Shown here in pieces: positions 50,490-59,055 of a DNA stretch of 64,000 nucleotides (positions are counted from its first letter, which is position 1; the number at the start of each line of letters is the position of its first letter). Below the pieces are notes generated by a model. That model was not told the origin of the DNA. It did not search any database and worked only from the letters and a program-made list of their open reading frames with translations. The position numbers were made by a program, and so were the translations under genes. The DNA is from Paenibacillus_E oryzisoli_A (lineage in GTDB: Bacteria > Bacillota > Bacilli > Paenibacillales > NBRC-103111), in NCBI RefSeq assembly GCF_050467285.1, contig NZ_JBCMUN010000009.1:434001-498000 (forward strand), read 5' to 3'.

Positions 50490-51857
50490 CTACTTCGACG
50501 TAATTACCGAAGCATTCTCGGCTTTCGTTCCCGAAAACTTGGCAGGATCGATGACATACCACACATGTCCGACATCCTGGCCGGTCGTATCCCCTCTGAG
50601 CTTGTCGCCGACCCAATGGTACAGCGGATACCCTTTATAAGTCGTTTGCAGCGTCCCGTCCGAACGAACCAGCGTGCCAAAATCCGCCAGATCCACACCG
50701 GCCGGAACGGAGATGGACGATGCGTAAAAGACAGGCCATTTATCCAAACATTTTCCTTCACAATGGCTTACGCCCTTCGTATCCTGCTCGTAGTAATACA
50801 GCGATATGCCGTCTGCATCGGTCAAATAATTGCCCAGCTCGGGCTTCGTCCCGATCGAAACTCCGCCGTCAGAAGGCTGCACCGTGAACCAAACTTGATT
50901 TACGTTGTTCCCCAGCGTATCTCCCGGTTTGGCATCTTTCACAAAGAAATACAGGGGCCACCCTTTATATGTCACCTGATCCTGACCGTCAGTCCTGGTT
51001 ATGCTACTAAAATCCGAGGCTTGAAATTGAGCAGGTACAATAAAGTGATCGCTGCTGTAAACCGGCCAGTTCACCAAGCATTGACCGGTACAAGCATTCG
51101 GATCCGCAACATCTTTGCTAAAATAATATAACGTCATGCCCTTCTCATCCGTCAAATAGCTGCCTGCGGCATCGCTATGCATCAGCCCCAGCGTCGGCTT
51201 CTGAAGTTCGGCAAGGATGGCCGAATCAAGCTTCCCCTTCGCTGCAAGCGAGCTGCCTAGTGTTGCCGCACCCCCGCCGCCCTTCATCGGCAGCCGAAGC
51301 GCTTCCAGCGTTCCGCTGACCATATGTACATTTCTCAAATCCGACTGCTTGGCTAAGCTTGTTAATCCCATCTTCTCTGCAAAGTCACTCACATTCGCGA
51401 ATTCAAAATCCACGCCTTGCCGGTAGCCAAGCGCCTCCAGCAGCACCTTGTCATACTCTCCGGCAGTCAGTTCGGCGAGCGGATTAAACAGCTGTCCGGT
51501 AGCACCTTCCCACCCCAGTTCCGGATGCGAGCTCAAGTACCCAAGTATCGCCTGATTCTCCTTGGACAATCCGCCTAAATCCTGAAAATGGCTCGCACCG
51601 CGGTAACTCAGTGCTTCGGTTTCGAGCCCCTGCAAGCGAAGCGACATGATCGCGCCCTGAAGTCTGGTAGCCGCTTTATTCAAATATGCAGCGGTCACTC
51701 CGTTGCCTTCCCCTTGCACAATGCCTAACTGAGCGGCAATATCCGATTCACTTTGAACGCTCAGCGGTTCGGCAGCAGATGCTGCAGCAGTTGTCATCCC
51801 TCCGATAACTCCCAGCAAAAACAGCGACATATATCCAGCTCGTTTAACTATTTTCAT
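50490..51857 (-). CDS. Secreted COG4315 repeat protein (YxxFxxD repeats)
   Basis: About 455 residues with a signal peptide (~1-28) and an N-terminal ~170-residue region of unknown fold that begins with a partial SLH-like motif. Two paired copies of the COG4315 'secreted repeat' follow (~230-330 and ~340-435): YLTDEKGMTLYYFSKD...CTGQCLVNWPV, then YKGWPLYFFVKDAKPGDTLG, and YLTDADGISLYYYEQD...CEGKCLDKWPV, then YKGYPLYHWVGDKLRGDTTG. Each repeat has the Yx(F/Y)xxD motif and a C-x3-C pair. The biochemical role is unknown. The cupredoxin and ECF/anti-sigma genes in the same unit suggest a redox or copper-linked surface role (inference). Confidence 0.82.
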   Translation of the reverse strand: MKIVKRAGYMSLFLLGVIGGMTTAAASAAEPLSVQSESDIAAQLGIVQGEGNGVTAAYLNKAATRLQGAIMSLRLQGLETEALSYRGASHFQDLGGLSKENQAILGYLSSHPELGWEGATGQLFNPLAELTAGEYDKVLLEALGYRQGVDFEFANVSDFAEKMGLTSLAKQSDLRNVHMVSGTLEALRLPMKGGGGAATLGSSLAAKGKLDSAILAELQKPTLGLMHSDAAGSYLTDEKGMTLYYFSKDVADPNACTGQCLVNWPVYSSDHFIVPAQFQASDFSSITRTDGQDQVTYKGWPLYFFVKDAKPGDTLGNNVNQVWFTVQPSDGGVSIGTKPELGNYLTDADGISLYYYEQDTKGVSHCEGKCLDKWPVFYASSISVPAGVDLADFGTLVRSDGTLQTTYKGYPLYHWVGDKLRGDTTGQDVGHVWYVIDPAKFSGTKAENASVITSK

Positions 51858-51891
51858 ACGTGGACGCCTCCTTCATTGGTCTACTTAAGGT

Positions 51892-51915
51892 AACGTGCAT
51901 CCTGAGTAAACGGTT
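51892..51915 (-). promoter_or_regulatory. Possible ECF-type promoter
   Basis: On the minus strand AAACC is followed 14-15 nt later by CGTT, similar in style to AACC/CGT ECF promoters. It lies about 35-60 nt upstream of the COG4315 gene start. Support is weak, and the rest of the 244-nt gap 51858-52101 shows nothing else. Confidence 0.3.
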
Positions 51916-52101
51916 TGAAGGCGTCTCACAGAAATATCGTCATATTTCTCTTACATGAAATCGGAGTCCCATACATCCTTGAAATTGCTTTCATATGCTT
52001 CGCTTTTCTCTCTTTTCTTGGTTTGTCAAGCAGTTTGGCGTCTGCTACCCTGTGATTAAAAGACAACGCTAGATCTAACCCATGGAAAAGAGGCCGACCC
52101 T

Positions 52102-53586
52102 GTGCTCACCAAGCGTATCAAACTGACAGAAACCCAGCAATTTCTGCTACGGAACGTGTCCATCATCGGACTCGGACTCTTTATCAACCAAATGCTGCAA
52201 ACCGTAGGCAGCATCGTGCTCGCTCGGGAGTTGAACGATCCCGACAAGTTCGGCGAAGTCAATTTGCTTCTGCAAATTTTCGGCATGGCCTCCCTTTTTC
52301 TCAATTTCGGCTTCAATTCCTCCCTCATTTACGCGTTCTCGCGAAAGCCGCTCGAAGCGGTTCAAACGAACTTTCGCGTGGCGTTCGCAGGCAGCACGAT
52401 GTTTGGCTTGTTGTTCGGTATCCTGCTGTGTGCGCTGGCTCCCGTACTCGCCAATTACTATCATCTGCCGGAGCTGCGCGGCGCCATTATGCTCAGTGCG
52501 ATCATGTTTATTTTTAACTCCATGCTCAATATCGGTGTCGCTTCCTTTTCCGGTAACCGGGATTTCGGGACGCAAGCCTTCTTTATGGTCACGACAACGG
52601 CGCTGTCTACGCTAGGTATGATTCTTGGTGTCCTGCTGCCGCGAGGCCGTTTGAATCTGCTTGAAAATATTTCTCTCTGGATGGGCGCAGGCGCTTTGCT
52701 GACAGCCTTTATTATTTGCCTGAAAGTTGAACGTGTGCATAAACCGAAATGGTTCGGAACCCTTCCGATGCAGGAGGTCCGCAGCATGCTTGCCTATGGG
52801 CTCCCCTCATGGGCAGGCAATATTGCAAAAGCGTTCCAGCAGCCCTTTCTCGTCATGATGGTCGGGTCCAGCTCCGTGCTGGCGGTCGGCTATTTGGCGA
52901 ACGGCTTCCGCATTACCGGCTTCATCGGTATCATCACCTGGGCGTTTATGATCGTCACCCTGCCCTTCGTTGCCGAAAGCGCGCAGGACCGTGAAGAAAG
53001 CAGACGCCGCGGCACGAGCTGCATCCGGTACAACAACCTGCTCCTGTATCCGCTGACCGCGCTGATCTGCCTGTTCCCGGATCAAATCAACGGCTTTCTG
53101 TTCGGAAACAGCTACACAACCGGCGATTCGGCGGCTTACATCCGCTTGATGGCGCTTGGCGTGCTGTTCTCCTCCGTCGGCCGGCTCGGCGGCAGCATTA
53201 TGGCGGGGATCGGCAAAACGAAGTCGAACTTCTGGGTCATGATCGCGGCCGGGATCTTCGTCGTCATCTTTGTTCCGCTTGTGGCGGCGAAAAGTCCTGT
53301 GCTGGCGGTCTGGATTTATACCGGGGGCTGGGCGGTTTCAGCACTGACGATGGTCGGCTTTTACTATGTGGAAAAGTTTCCGATGGACTGGTGGAAAGCC
53401 TATGGCGAGCCGCTTCTGCCGACACTTGTGATGATGGCGGCGATTGGGGCGGGCCGGCTGATCGGCTATGGATATCCCTTTTTTATCGTGCTGGGACTTC
53501 TGGCGCTGCTCGCCCTCTCCGCGCGAATTGAGCGGAACCCGCAGCCTCGCCTCTTCGGCAAGTCAGGCAGTAAGCAAACCATGTAA
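52102..53586 (+). CDS. Oligosaccharide flippase-family membrane protein
   Basis: A 494-residue polytopic protein with about twelve to fourteen membrane segments and the Wzx/MurJ-like pattern: helix one at ~20-40, conserved LARELNDPDKFGEVNLL after the first hairpin, and a mid-protein re-entrant stretch (GLPSWAGNIAKAFQQPFLVMM). Such proteins flip lipid-linked glycans across the membrane. There are no glycosyltransferases next to it, so the substrate cannot be guessed. The start is GTG at 52102, with GAAAAGAGG upstream. It is a single gene ending before a strong bidirectional terminator. Confidence 0.82.
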   Translation: MLTKRIKLTETQQFLLRNVSIIGLGLFINQMLQTVGSIVLARELNDPDKFGEVNLLLQIFGMASLFLNFGFNSSLIYAFSRKPLEAVQTNFRVAFAGSTMFGLLFGILLCALAPVLANYYHLPELRGAIMLSAIMFIFNSMLNIGVASFSGNRDFGTQAFFMVTTTALSTLGMILGVLLPRGRLNLLENISLWMGAGALLTAFIICLKVERVHKPKWFGTLPMQEVRSMLAYGLPSWAGNIAKAFQQPFLVMMVGSSSVLAVGYLANGFRITGFIGIITWAFMIVTLPFVAESAQDREESRRRGTSCIRYNNLLLYPLTALICLFPDQINGFLFGNSYTTGDSAAYIRLMALGVLFSSVGRLGGSIMAGIGKTKSNFWVMIAAGIFVVIFVPLVAAKSPVLAVWIYTGGWAVSALTMVGFYYVEKFPMDWWKAYGEPLLPTLVMMAAIGAGRLIGYGYPFFIVLGLLALLALSARIERNPQPRLFGKSGSKQTM

Positions 53587-53607
53587 AATGCTATAAATAT
53601 GTAGAAA

Positions 53608-53637
53608 AACCCGGCAACCATTGGAGGTTGCCGGGTT
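53608..53637. terminator. Bidirectional terminator, flippase and LysM-CAP genes
   Basis: AACCCGGCAACC and GGTTGCCGGGTT form a 12-bp stem; T-rich sequence lies on the plus side and GTTTTTC on the minus side. The convergent genes stop at 53586 and 53665. Confidence 0.9.
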
Positions 53638-53664
53638 CTGCTTTTGCAATTATAACTGCATCAT

Positions 53665-54327
53665 TCATGAATTGCGAATAAACTCCTGCACCCACTCGCC
53701 GTTATAATAAGCAACGCCGATTTGTGTGTAATTTGGACTCAAAATATTTTGACGGTGCCCCGCGCTGTTCATCCAGGCAGTCATCACAGCTTCGGGCGTC
53801 TGCTGGCCTTTGGCGATATTTTCGCCAGCATACGTGTAACGGATGCCGTATTGGGTCATCATATCAAATGGCGATCCATAGCTCGGCGATGTATGGTCGA
53901 AGTAACCGTTATTGTACATATCTTTCGCCTTGTCCAGCGCCATTGTACTAAGCGCGTTATTTACCGTCAAGGCGCTCAGTCCAGCTTTCGCTCGCTCTTG
54001 GTTAACCAAGGTCACAACCTGTGCCGCAAAAGCTGACTGCGAGGTGCTTGGCGCAGACGCCGCCTGCGTAGAAGGCGTAGTACTGCCTCCGGTCGATGCC
54101 CCTGGAATGTTCAGTTTCATGCCCGACCAAATCACATTCGGATTCGCGACCTGCGGATTTGCTTTAATAAGTGAAGTCAGACTCACGCCATTTTTCTGCG
54201 AAATTGTCCACATGGTGTCGTTCTTGGCTACAGTATACGTCCCGGTTGCTGCAAACGCAGCTGTTGAGCCCACCAACATCGATAGGCCGAGCGCGCCTGT
54301 CACCATCAGTTTTTTATAACGTTTCAT
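53665..54327 (-). CDS. LysM and CAP (SCP-like, YkwD-type) exported protein
   Basis: About 220 residues: signal peptide (~1-27, AAFAA), LysM motif (~31-74, YTVAKNDTMWTISQKNGVSLTSLIKANP) that binds peptidoglycan, a Ser/Thr/Pro linker, and a C-terminal CAP domain (~100-220) with VNQERAKAGLSALTVN, YFDHTSPSYGSPF, GENIAKG and WMNSAGHRQNILSPNYTQIGV. Its function is unknown in Firmicutes; wall-associated and spore roles have been suggested. ATG at 54327, with AAGGAG nine nt upstream, is chosen over 54336. A c-di-AMP riboswitch precedes the gene, in line with control of wall-acting proteins by c-di-AMP. Confidence 0.9.
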   Translation of the reverse strand: MKRYKKLMVTGALGLSMLVGSTAAFAATGTYTVAKNDTMWTISQKNGVSLTSLIKANPQVANPNVIWSGMKLNIPGASTGGSTTPSTQAASAPSTSQSAFAAQVVTLVNQERAKAGLSALTVNNALSTMALDKAKDMYNNGYFDHTSPSYGSPFDMMTQYGIRYTYAGENIAKGQQTPEAVMTAWMNSAGHRQNILSPNYTQIGVAYYNGEWVQEFIRNS

Positions 54328-54349
54328 TGCATCCATCTCCTTTTTGCGG

Positions 54350-54482
54350 CCTGCGAGGTTAGCTGTCGGATTCGGGTCAAAGAGTAATCACCCGGCCGCA
54401 TGCGCGGCTTCACCCCGGATATTGGGTCCCCCGTGCTTCATGAAAAGCTTCGGCCTTCTAAGTTGTCAGATTCGATCCCAGG
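54350..54482 (-). promoter_or_regulatory. c-di-AMP riboswitch (ydaO/yuaA type)
   Basis: The minus strand has the conserved ydaO blocks: AATCTGACAAC, GGGGGACCCAAT, CCGGGGTGAAGCCGC, CGGGTGATTACTCTTTGACCCG and the 3' segment AATCCGACAGCTAACCTCGC. P1 pairs CCTGGGA (5') with CTCGCAGG (3'). It lies 23 nt upstream of the LysM-CAP start. In known cases c-di-AMP binding turns off wall-hydrolase and ion-uptake genes. The remaining part of the 308-nt gap, 54483-54635, shows nothing recognised. Confidence 0.93.
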
Positions 54483-54635
54483 GATCTTCCAGATTGTATC
54501 ATGCCTGAACGTGAAGAACATGGCACAAAATTTTCCACTCCATCATGTAAGCGCTGTCAAATATGCAGAAACCGTGACTTTTGATCCAATGTGCCACATG
54601 CAAAAATAAGCTTGATTGCTCAAGCTTTTTCACGT

Positions 54636-55097
54636 TTATTGCTTTAATGTACCGACGGACAGAGCACTGTATTCCCACAGGACGCGCTGCACATCATGAA
54701 AGCTCCCTTCCGGGCACTGGATAATGACCGCAAGCTCCGGAAGCCGCTCTTTTTTGCGAATCACCTTATGGAAATAGGAAGACTGCACTACCCGCGTTAT
54801 CGTATACCCGAGCACAAACCCGAACAGAGCGGAAAGAATGCCTATATAAATCGGCCCCCAAGGCAACACAAAGCCGCAACTGATGCCGATGACCGACAAT
54901 CCTGTCGCGCCAGCCATGCCTGCCTCGAAAGCGAGTGTCTTTTGGGACGGGTGCCACTTCGCATTCTTATCGAACCGTTCATCGTGATTATCCATCATGA
55001 CGGTCATGATCTGGTGGCGCGGGAGCCCCGTTTTCTCAAGTACAGCCAACGCTTCTTCCACCTCTACCGAGTGTTCAAATGTGCTAATGATGAGCAT
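54636..55097 (-). CDS. Membrane protein of 153 residues, unknown function
   Basis: An N-terminal soluble part (~1-50, MLIISTFEHSVEVEEALAVLEKTGL) resembles a small ferredoxin-like regulatory domain. Two membrane helices follow at ~68-92 and ~95-112, and a C-terminal tail ends with a second predicted soluble stretch (ELAVIIQCPEGSFHDVQRVL). No family is recognised. ATG at 55097 with GAGAAGGAG upstream is chosen over 55118. It overlaps the end of the upstream membrane-protein gene by 14 nt, so the pair is co-translated. Their position next to the ger operon, divergently transcribed, makes a sporulation role possible. Confidence 0.65.
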   Translation of the reverse strand: MLIISTFEHSVEVEEALAVLEKTGLPRHQIMTVMMDNHDERFDKNAKWHPSQKTLAFEAGMAGATGLSVIGISCGFVLPWGPIYIGILSALFGFVLGYTITRVVQSSYFHKVIRKKERLPELAVIIQCPEGSFHDVQRVLWEYSALSVGTLKQ

Positions 55098-55881
55098 GCG
55101 AGGGTGTCTCCTTCTCAAACAGATCCATGGAAAAAGGGGGATACCTCTCCGTAAAATACTGCTTTTGTTCGGTGCAAAAGAGTGTGTTAAGGTCGTGTGC
55201 CGTCATATAGGCATCGTACATCGCACCGAAAATAACCGATGGCATAAAGAGCAGCCACTGCGGATCGAGCATCGCCGTCGCTTCCTTGACATGCCCCAAA
55301 ACCATATGAATAGCGGCTTCATGCGAGTGCGACAGCGTTAAATACACGAACCACCAGAATACTCCGTAAAATCCTAAAGCAAGCCGATTATTATAAATTT
55401 GACCTAATCCTGGAAAGACGAAAGAACAGAACATCGCAGCCCCAGGTCTTTTAAACCCGATTTGATCAATGGTCAGCGGCTTGATAATAAACGGCACGAT
55501 CCGCGCACCCTCGAGCTTGGCCAAATGATATTGCTTGTTCGCCGCAACCGCTTTAATATAACTGTCCCATATAGCAAATAAATAAACGATCGCATAAGCG
55601 AGAACCCACTTCGTCTCTAGGACTTGCGCCGCCAAATACGCTCTTCCGCTAAATGAGTAGTATATCGCCTGATTGATATGCGCGAGTGAGTTAATGACAA
55701 CTTCCCAGCCCGACAGTAAAAAACCGCGTATAAACTGGTGCAGCAAAAAATGCCCGAAGCCCGGGAACGTGACGGACCACCAGGCAATGATGATCGGATT
55801 TTGCCAGCGAAGCATAGTGATGCCGTCGGTTGATATGATGGCCTGCGTTCTGCGAGGGCGCTGTGCAAATAACGAATCCAT
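55084..55881 (-). CDS. Multi-pass membrane protein with duplicated FPGxG motif
   Basis: About 265 residues with six or so membrane segments. Two internal copies of a TM2/DUF5683-like signature are seen: FPGFGHFLLHQFIRGFLLSG (~40-60) and FPGLGQIYNNRLALGFYGVF (~155-175), suggesting internal duplication. No signal peptide. ATG at 55881 is preceded by AAGGGGAA at 10 nt, preferred to a TTG at 55890. It is coupled to the next gene by a 14-nt overlap and reads away from the ger operon. Function unknown. Confidence 0.65.
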   Translation of the reverse strand: MDSLFAQRPRRTQAIISTDGITMLRWQNPIIIAWWSVTFPGFGHFLLHQFIRGFLLSGWEVVINSLAHINQAIYYSFSGRAYLAAQVLETKWVLAYAIVYLFAIWDSYIKAVAANKQYHLAKLEGARIVPFIIKPLTIDQIGFKRPGAAMFCSFVFPGLGQIYNNRLALGFYGVFWWFVYLTLSHSHEAAIHMVLGHVKEATAMLDPQWLLFMPSVIFGAMYDAYMTAHDLNTLFCTEQKQYFTERYPPFSMDLFEKETPSHAHH

Positions 55882-56064
55882 TCCAATCAATTCCCCTTCT
55901 CTCTATGTCTAGCCATACCAATTCCTTTTACAAATATACCCATTTCCATCCAATCTTTAAACGGATGGTTCGACAATTCAATCAGGTTTGGAAGAATAAT
56001 GTAATTCTCCAATGGAAAAGATAACGCTGACCACAAAGCTACAAAGTCTGAAGGTGTTAACCCA

Positions 56065-56307
56065 TTGGCTGAGAAATTACTCGTCTTTGTACTGATCTTC
56101 ATTCAGCTTTCCATTGCGGATACACGTAACTTGAGAAAGGCTGATCGAGCTGAAAGAGCTGCATATCTTGCAACAATGCTTGTCATACTTTACCTTGCTT
56201 CGATCTATATTTTTGACAAGAATTGGCTTAATTACAACGATATCATTAATTTGATATTCTTAGCCCCCGCCGAAAAAATCGTGAATACTTTAAAAGGATC
56301 TTCCTAA
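56065..56307 (+). CDS. Small two-helix membrane protein, D-subunit-like, of the germinant receptor operon
   Basis: An 80-residue protein with two predicted membrane helices (LLVFVLIFIQLSI ~5-18 and YLATMLVILYLASIYIF ~34-50). It precedes the gerB-type gene by 24 nt on the same strand. Small two-helix proteins encoded within or beside germinant receptor operons are known as D subunits and modulate germination. The start is TTG at 56065 with GAAGGTG upstream. Homology to known D proteins cannot be shown here; size, topology and position support the call. Confidence 0.6.
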   Translation: MAEKLLVFVLIFIQLSIADTRNLRKADRAERAAYLATMLVILYLASIYIFDKNWLNYNDIINLIFLAPAEKIVNTLKGSS

Positions 56308-56331
56308 TCACAATTGAGGGGGACACAAGGC

Positions 56332-57435
56332 ATGAATAGACAAGAACAGATATCCTTATCCCAGCTATATGCTTTATTCATTATTACCATAATTGGATCT
56401 GCGATCGTTAATATTCCCCAACCCCTGTTAAATGCGGCTCATAACGGCGCTTGGATTTCCATTTTGTTAGCAAGTTTATTAGGGATTATCCTTTTGTGTT
56501 GCATTCATGTTATTTACCTAAAATACCCTGATCTCACGATTTTCGAGTATGCCAAACGAATTTTAGGTAAATGGCTCGGAACGTTCATCCTGATTCCGTT
56601 TTTATCCATGCCGCTAATTCTACTTCCCAACATTATCGCGGATATCGGAGTATTTTTCACCTCGACCATGATGAAGGAAACGCCAAACTATGTCTTTAAC
56701 TTAATCATCATTTTTACAGCGGCAATGACAGTAAAGGCCGGGATTGAAGTTATGGCAAGACTTTTTACCTTTCTTTTGATCATCATGTGCATATCCGTCA
56801 TTATTGTTCTGGCGTTAGTTCTCCCACTTTACCATACGGAATTTTTATTGCCCATGCTCCCCGACGGATGGAAGCCCGTCATCCACGGCGCCTATATCTC
56901 CTCCAGTTTTCCGTTTACAGACGTCGTTTTTTTGTCCGTGCTGCTGCCTTTCACGCGAAAAGAGCAAGGAAATAAAACGGGCAGCCGACTATTTATCGCC
57001 TTTCTCTTTGCAACAGGAAGTCTTCTTCTAGTTACGATATGCAGTAATATGATCTTGGGAAATGTTGCAGGCAATATGAAATATTCCCTATACCAACTTG
57101 GACGTTTGATTAATGTCGGGGAGGTTATGGAACGAGTTGAAATGTTAATTGGGATTACACTAATTGTTGGATCTTATATGAAAGCTTCAATTATTCTATT
57201 CAGTCTCACATTAGGAATCTCGCAAGTATTTGGGCTTCCCAACCCTAAGATCCTCATTTATCCAATCGGTTGGATTATCTTTTTTTTAAGTATCACCATG
57301 TATGCCGATCAATCGGAATTTATTGAGAATGTTTCTGTCATTAGGCCTTTAATGAGCGTTGTCGTCTCTGTAATTCCAATTCTGATTCTGACGATCGCGG
57401 CCTTGGTTAAGAAATCGATAACTAACATAGAATAG
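56332..57435 (+). CDS. Spore germination permease, GerB family
   Basis: A 367-residue protein with ten predicted membrane helices and the N-terminal pattern (QISLSQLYALFIITIIGSAIVN) of GerAB/GerBB-type APC-superfamily permeases (Spore_permease). This subunit is thought to bind the small-molecule germinant in the spore inner membrane. ATG at 56332 is preceded by GAGGGGG; an upstream in-frame ATG at 56314 is less well placed. The order here is D-like, B, A, C, differing from the common A-B-C order. Confidence 0.9.
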   Translation: MNRQEQISLSQLYALFIITIIGSAIVNIPQPLLNAAHNGAWISILLASLLGIILLCCIHVIYLKYPDLTIFEYAKRILGKWLGTFILIPFLSMPLILLPNIIADIGVFFTSTMMKETPNYVFNLIIIFTAAMTVKAGIEVMARLFTFLLIIMCISVIIVLALVLPLYHTEFLLPMLPDGWKPVIHGAYISSSFPFTDVVFLSVLLPFTRKEQGNKTGSRLFIAFLFATGSLLLVTICSNMILGNVAGNMKYSLYQLGRLINVGEVMERVEMLIGITLIVGSYMKASIILFSLTLGISQVFGLPNPKILIYPIGWIIFFLSITMYADQSEFIENVSVIRPLMSVVVSVIPILILTIAALVKKSITNIE

Positions 57436-57475
57436 ATCTTCTTGCGTTCATTTCAGACCAAACGAGGGATTGCAG

Positions 57476-59050
57476 ATGAATTTTCGGTTTTTTAGTCCTA
57501 AACGTTCCTTCAACGCCATGCCGTCACCCCATTTGACGGATCCTTCACAGGAAACATACATGTCTACTTCTTCAATCTCAACAAAATTGGAAGAAAACCG
57601 GAGCGAGATAGAAACGATCTTCTCCGAGTGTGCGGATTTCACCGTAGAATCCTGGAGCTATGGACCCTATATGGAATATCGAGCATTCTCTTGTTATTTC
57701 ACCACTTTGATTCAGCAGAAAAAATTCAACTTCATGAAAGAGACACTTGAAGATCTTGTTTCGAATGAAGGACTAGCCTCCGATTCAATCACCCCGAAGG
57801 ACATCATTACCTTCTTCAACAATAACGGTGTGTCTACACAAACTGCGGAAATCATCGACAGCTTTGATGATGCGGTTCGCCGCGTATTAAGCGGCGACAT
57901 TGTTATTTTTATAGGAGATTGGGATAAAGCGCTTGGTTACAAAGCGATGGGGCTTTCCACCCGACAGATTACGGAGCCGGTAACCGAGCCTGTCGTGCAA
58001 GGCCCGCGAATGAGTACTATCGAAGATATGAACAGTAATATCGGCTTGATCCGCAATTTAATGAAATCGCCCAAATTTAAGATCGTCATCGTCACCGTTG
58101 GCCAAGAGTTACGGCGGGAAATTTCGTACGGATATTTGGAAGGTTCCGTTAATCCGGAGACGCTAACCGAATTCCAAAGGCGAATTGCCGATGTGGAAAA
58201 GGAAGATATCATCGACACCTCCTATCTGGAAGAATGGATTGGCGAAAACTCGATCACCCCCTTCCCGGCCGTTCGTTATACTGAACGACCCGATGCTGCG
58301 GTGGGGGCCTTGCTTGACGGCAAGATTATTGCCATGGTCAATGGATCGCCCAGCATTCTCATCTGCCCTGTCAGTTTTTTTGAATTTTTTACGACGAGTG
58401 AAGATTACTACCATCGATCTGTTTTTTCCAGTCTCATCCGGTCTATTCGATTTATCGCGTTCCTGATTGCCTTATTGTTGCCCAGCACCTACATCGCATT
58501 GTCAACGTTTCACTCTGAGTTGATTCCAACGGTACTGCTGCTTGCCTTACTGGATACCAGAGAGGGTATCCCATTCCCTGCCTTTTTTGAAGCACTTCTA
58601 ATGGAGTTTTTCTTCGAGCTTTTGCGGGAAGCAGGCTTGCGTCTCCCGCGTCCAATCGGATCAGCAGTGAGTATCGTCGGCGCGCTAGTGATCGGTCAGG
58701 CCGCGATACAAGCCAAAATCGCTTCGCCTGTCATGGTTATCATTGTGTCACTTACAGGAATAGCATCATTTGCGCTTCCGCAATACAACATGGGGATTGC
58801 TTTGCGCATTTTGCGCTTCCCTCTTATGGTACTTGCCTTTACCTTAGGAGGATTTGGCGTCATGATCGGAATTCTGTGGATGCTGTTACATCTAACCTGC
58901 CTGCGTTCATTAGGACAACCCTATTTGTCACCGATTGCTCCTATGCACTTCAAACAATTAAGAGATATCTTTATACGCGTTTCCCGAAAAAAACTGCTTG
59001 AATCACCGAGGAACCAGCATCGGCATGCAGTTGAGAAGGAAAGGAAGTAA
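57476..59050 (+). CDS. Spore germination protein, GerA family
   Basis: A 524-residue GerA/Spore_GerA (PF03323-like) protein. A ~260-residue N-terminal hydrophilic region contains FIGDWDKALGYKAMG and TEPVTEPVVQGPRMSTIEDM...NIGLIRNLMKSP, the conserved GERA block. About five membrane helices follow (~300-460) including LIPTVLLLALLDTREGIPFPAFFEALLMEFFFELLREAGLRLPRPIGSA, as in pentameric GerAA channels; a charged C-terminal tail ends the protein. ATG at 57476 is preceded by GAGGG at 7 nt. It is thought to form the ion conduit of the receptor. Confidence 0.93.
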   Translation: MNFRFFSPKRSFNAMPSPHLTDPSQETYMSTSSISTKLEENRSEIETIFSECADFTVESWSYGPYMEYRAFSCYFTTLIQQKKFNFMKETLEDLVSNEGLASDSITPKDIITFFNNNGVSTQTAEIIDSFDDAVRRVLSGDIVIFIGDWDKALGYKAMGLSTRQITEPVTEPVVQGPRMSTIEDMNSNIGLIRNLMKSPKFKIVIVTVGQELRREISYGYLEGSVNPETLTEFQRRIADVEKEDIIDTSYLEEWIGENSITPFPAVRYTERPDAAVGALLDGKIIAMVNGSPSILICPVSFFEFFTTSEDYYHRSVFSSLIRSIRFIAFLIALLLPSTYIALSTFHSELIPTVLLLALLDTREGIPFPAFFEALLMEFFFELLREAGLRLPRPIGSAVSIVGALVIGQAAIQAKIASPVMVIIVSLTGIASFALPQYNMGIALRILRFPLMVLAFTLGGFGVMIGILWMLLHLTCLRSLGQPYLSPIAPMHFKQLRDIFIRVSRKKLLESPRNQHRHAVEKERK

Positions 59051-59055
59051 GCTTC

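Noticed and set aside
55887..56102. A 71-residue minus-strand frame in the ger promoter region
   Set aside because: It overlaps the better-supported D-subunit-like gene and has no clear start signals; composition is not convincing.
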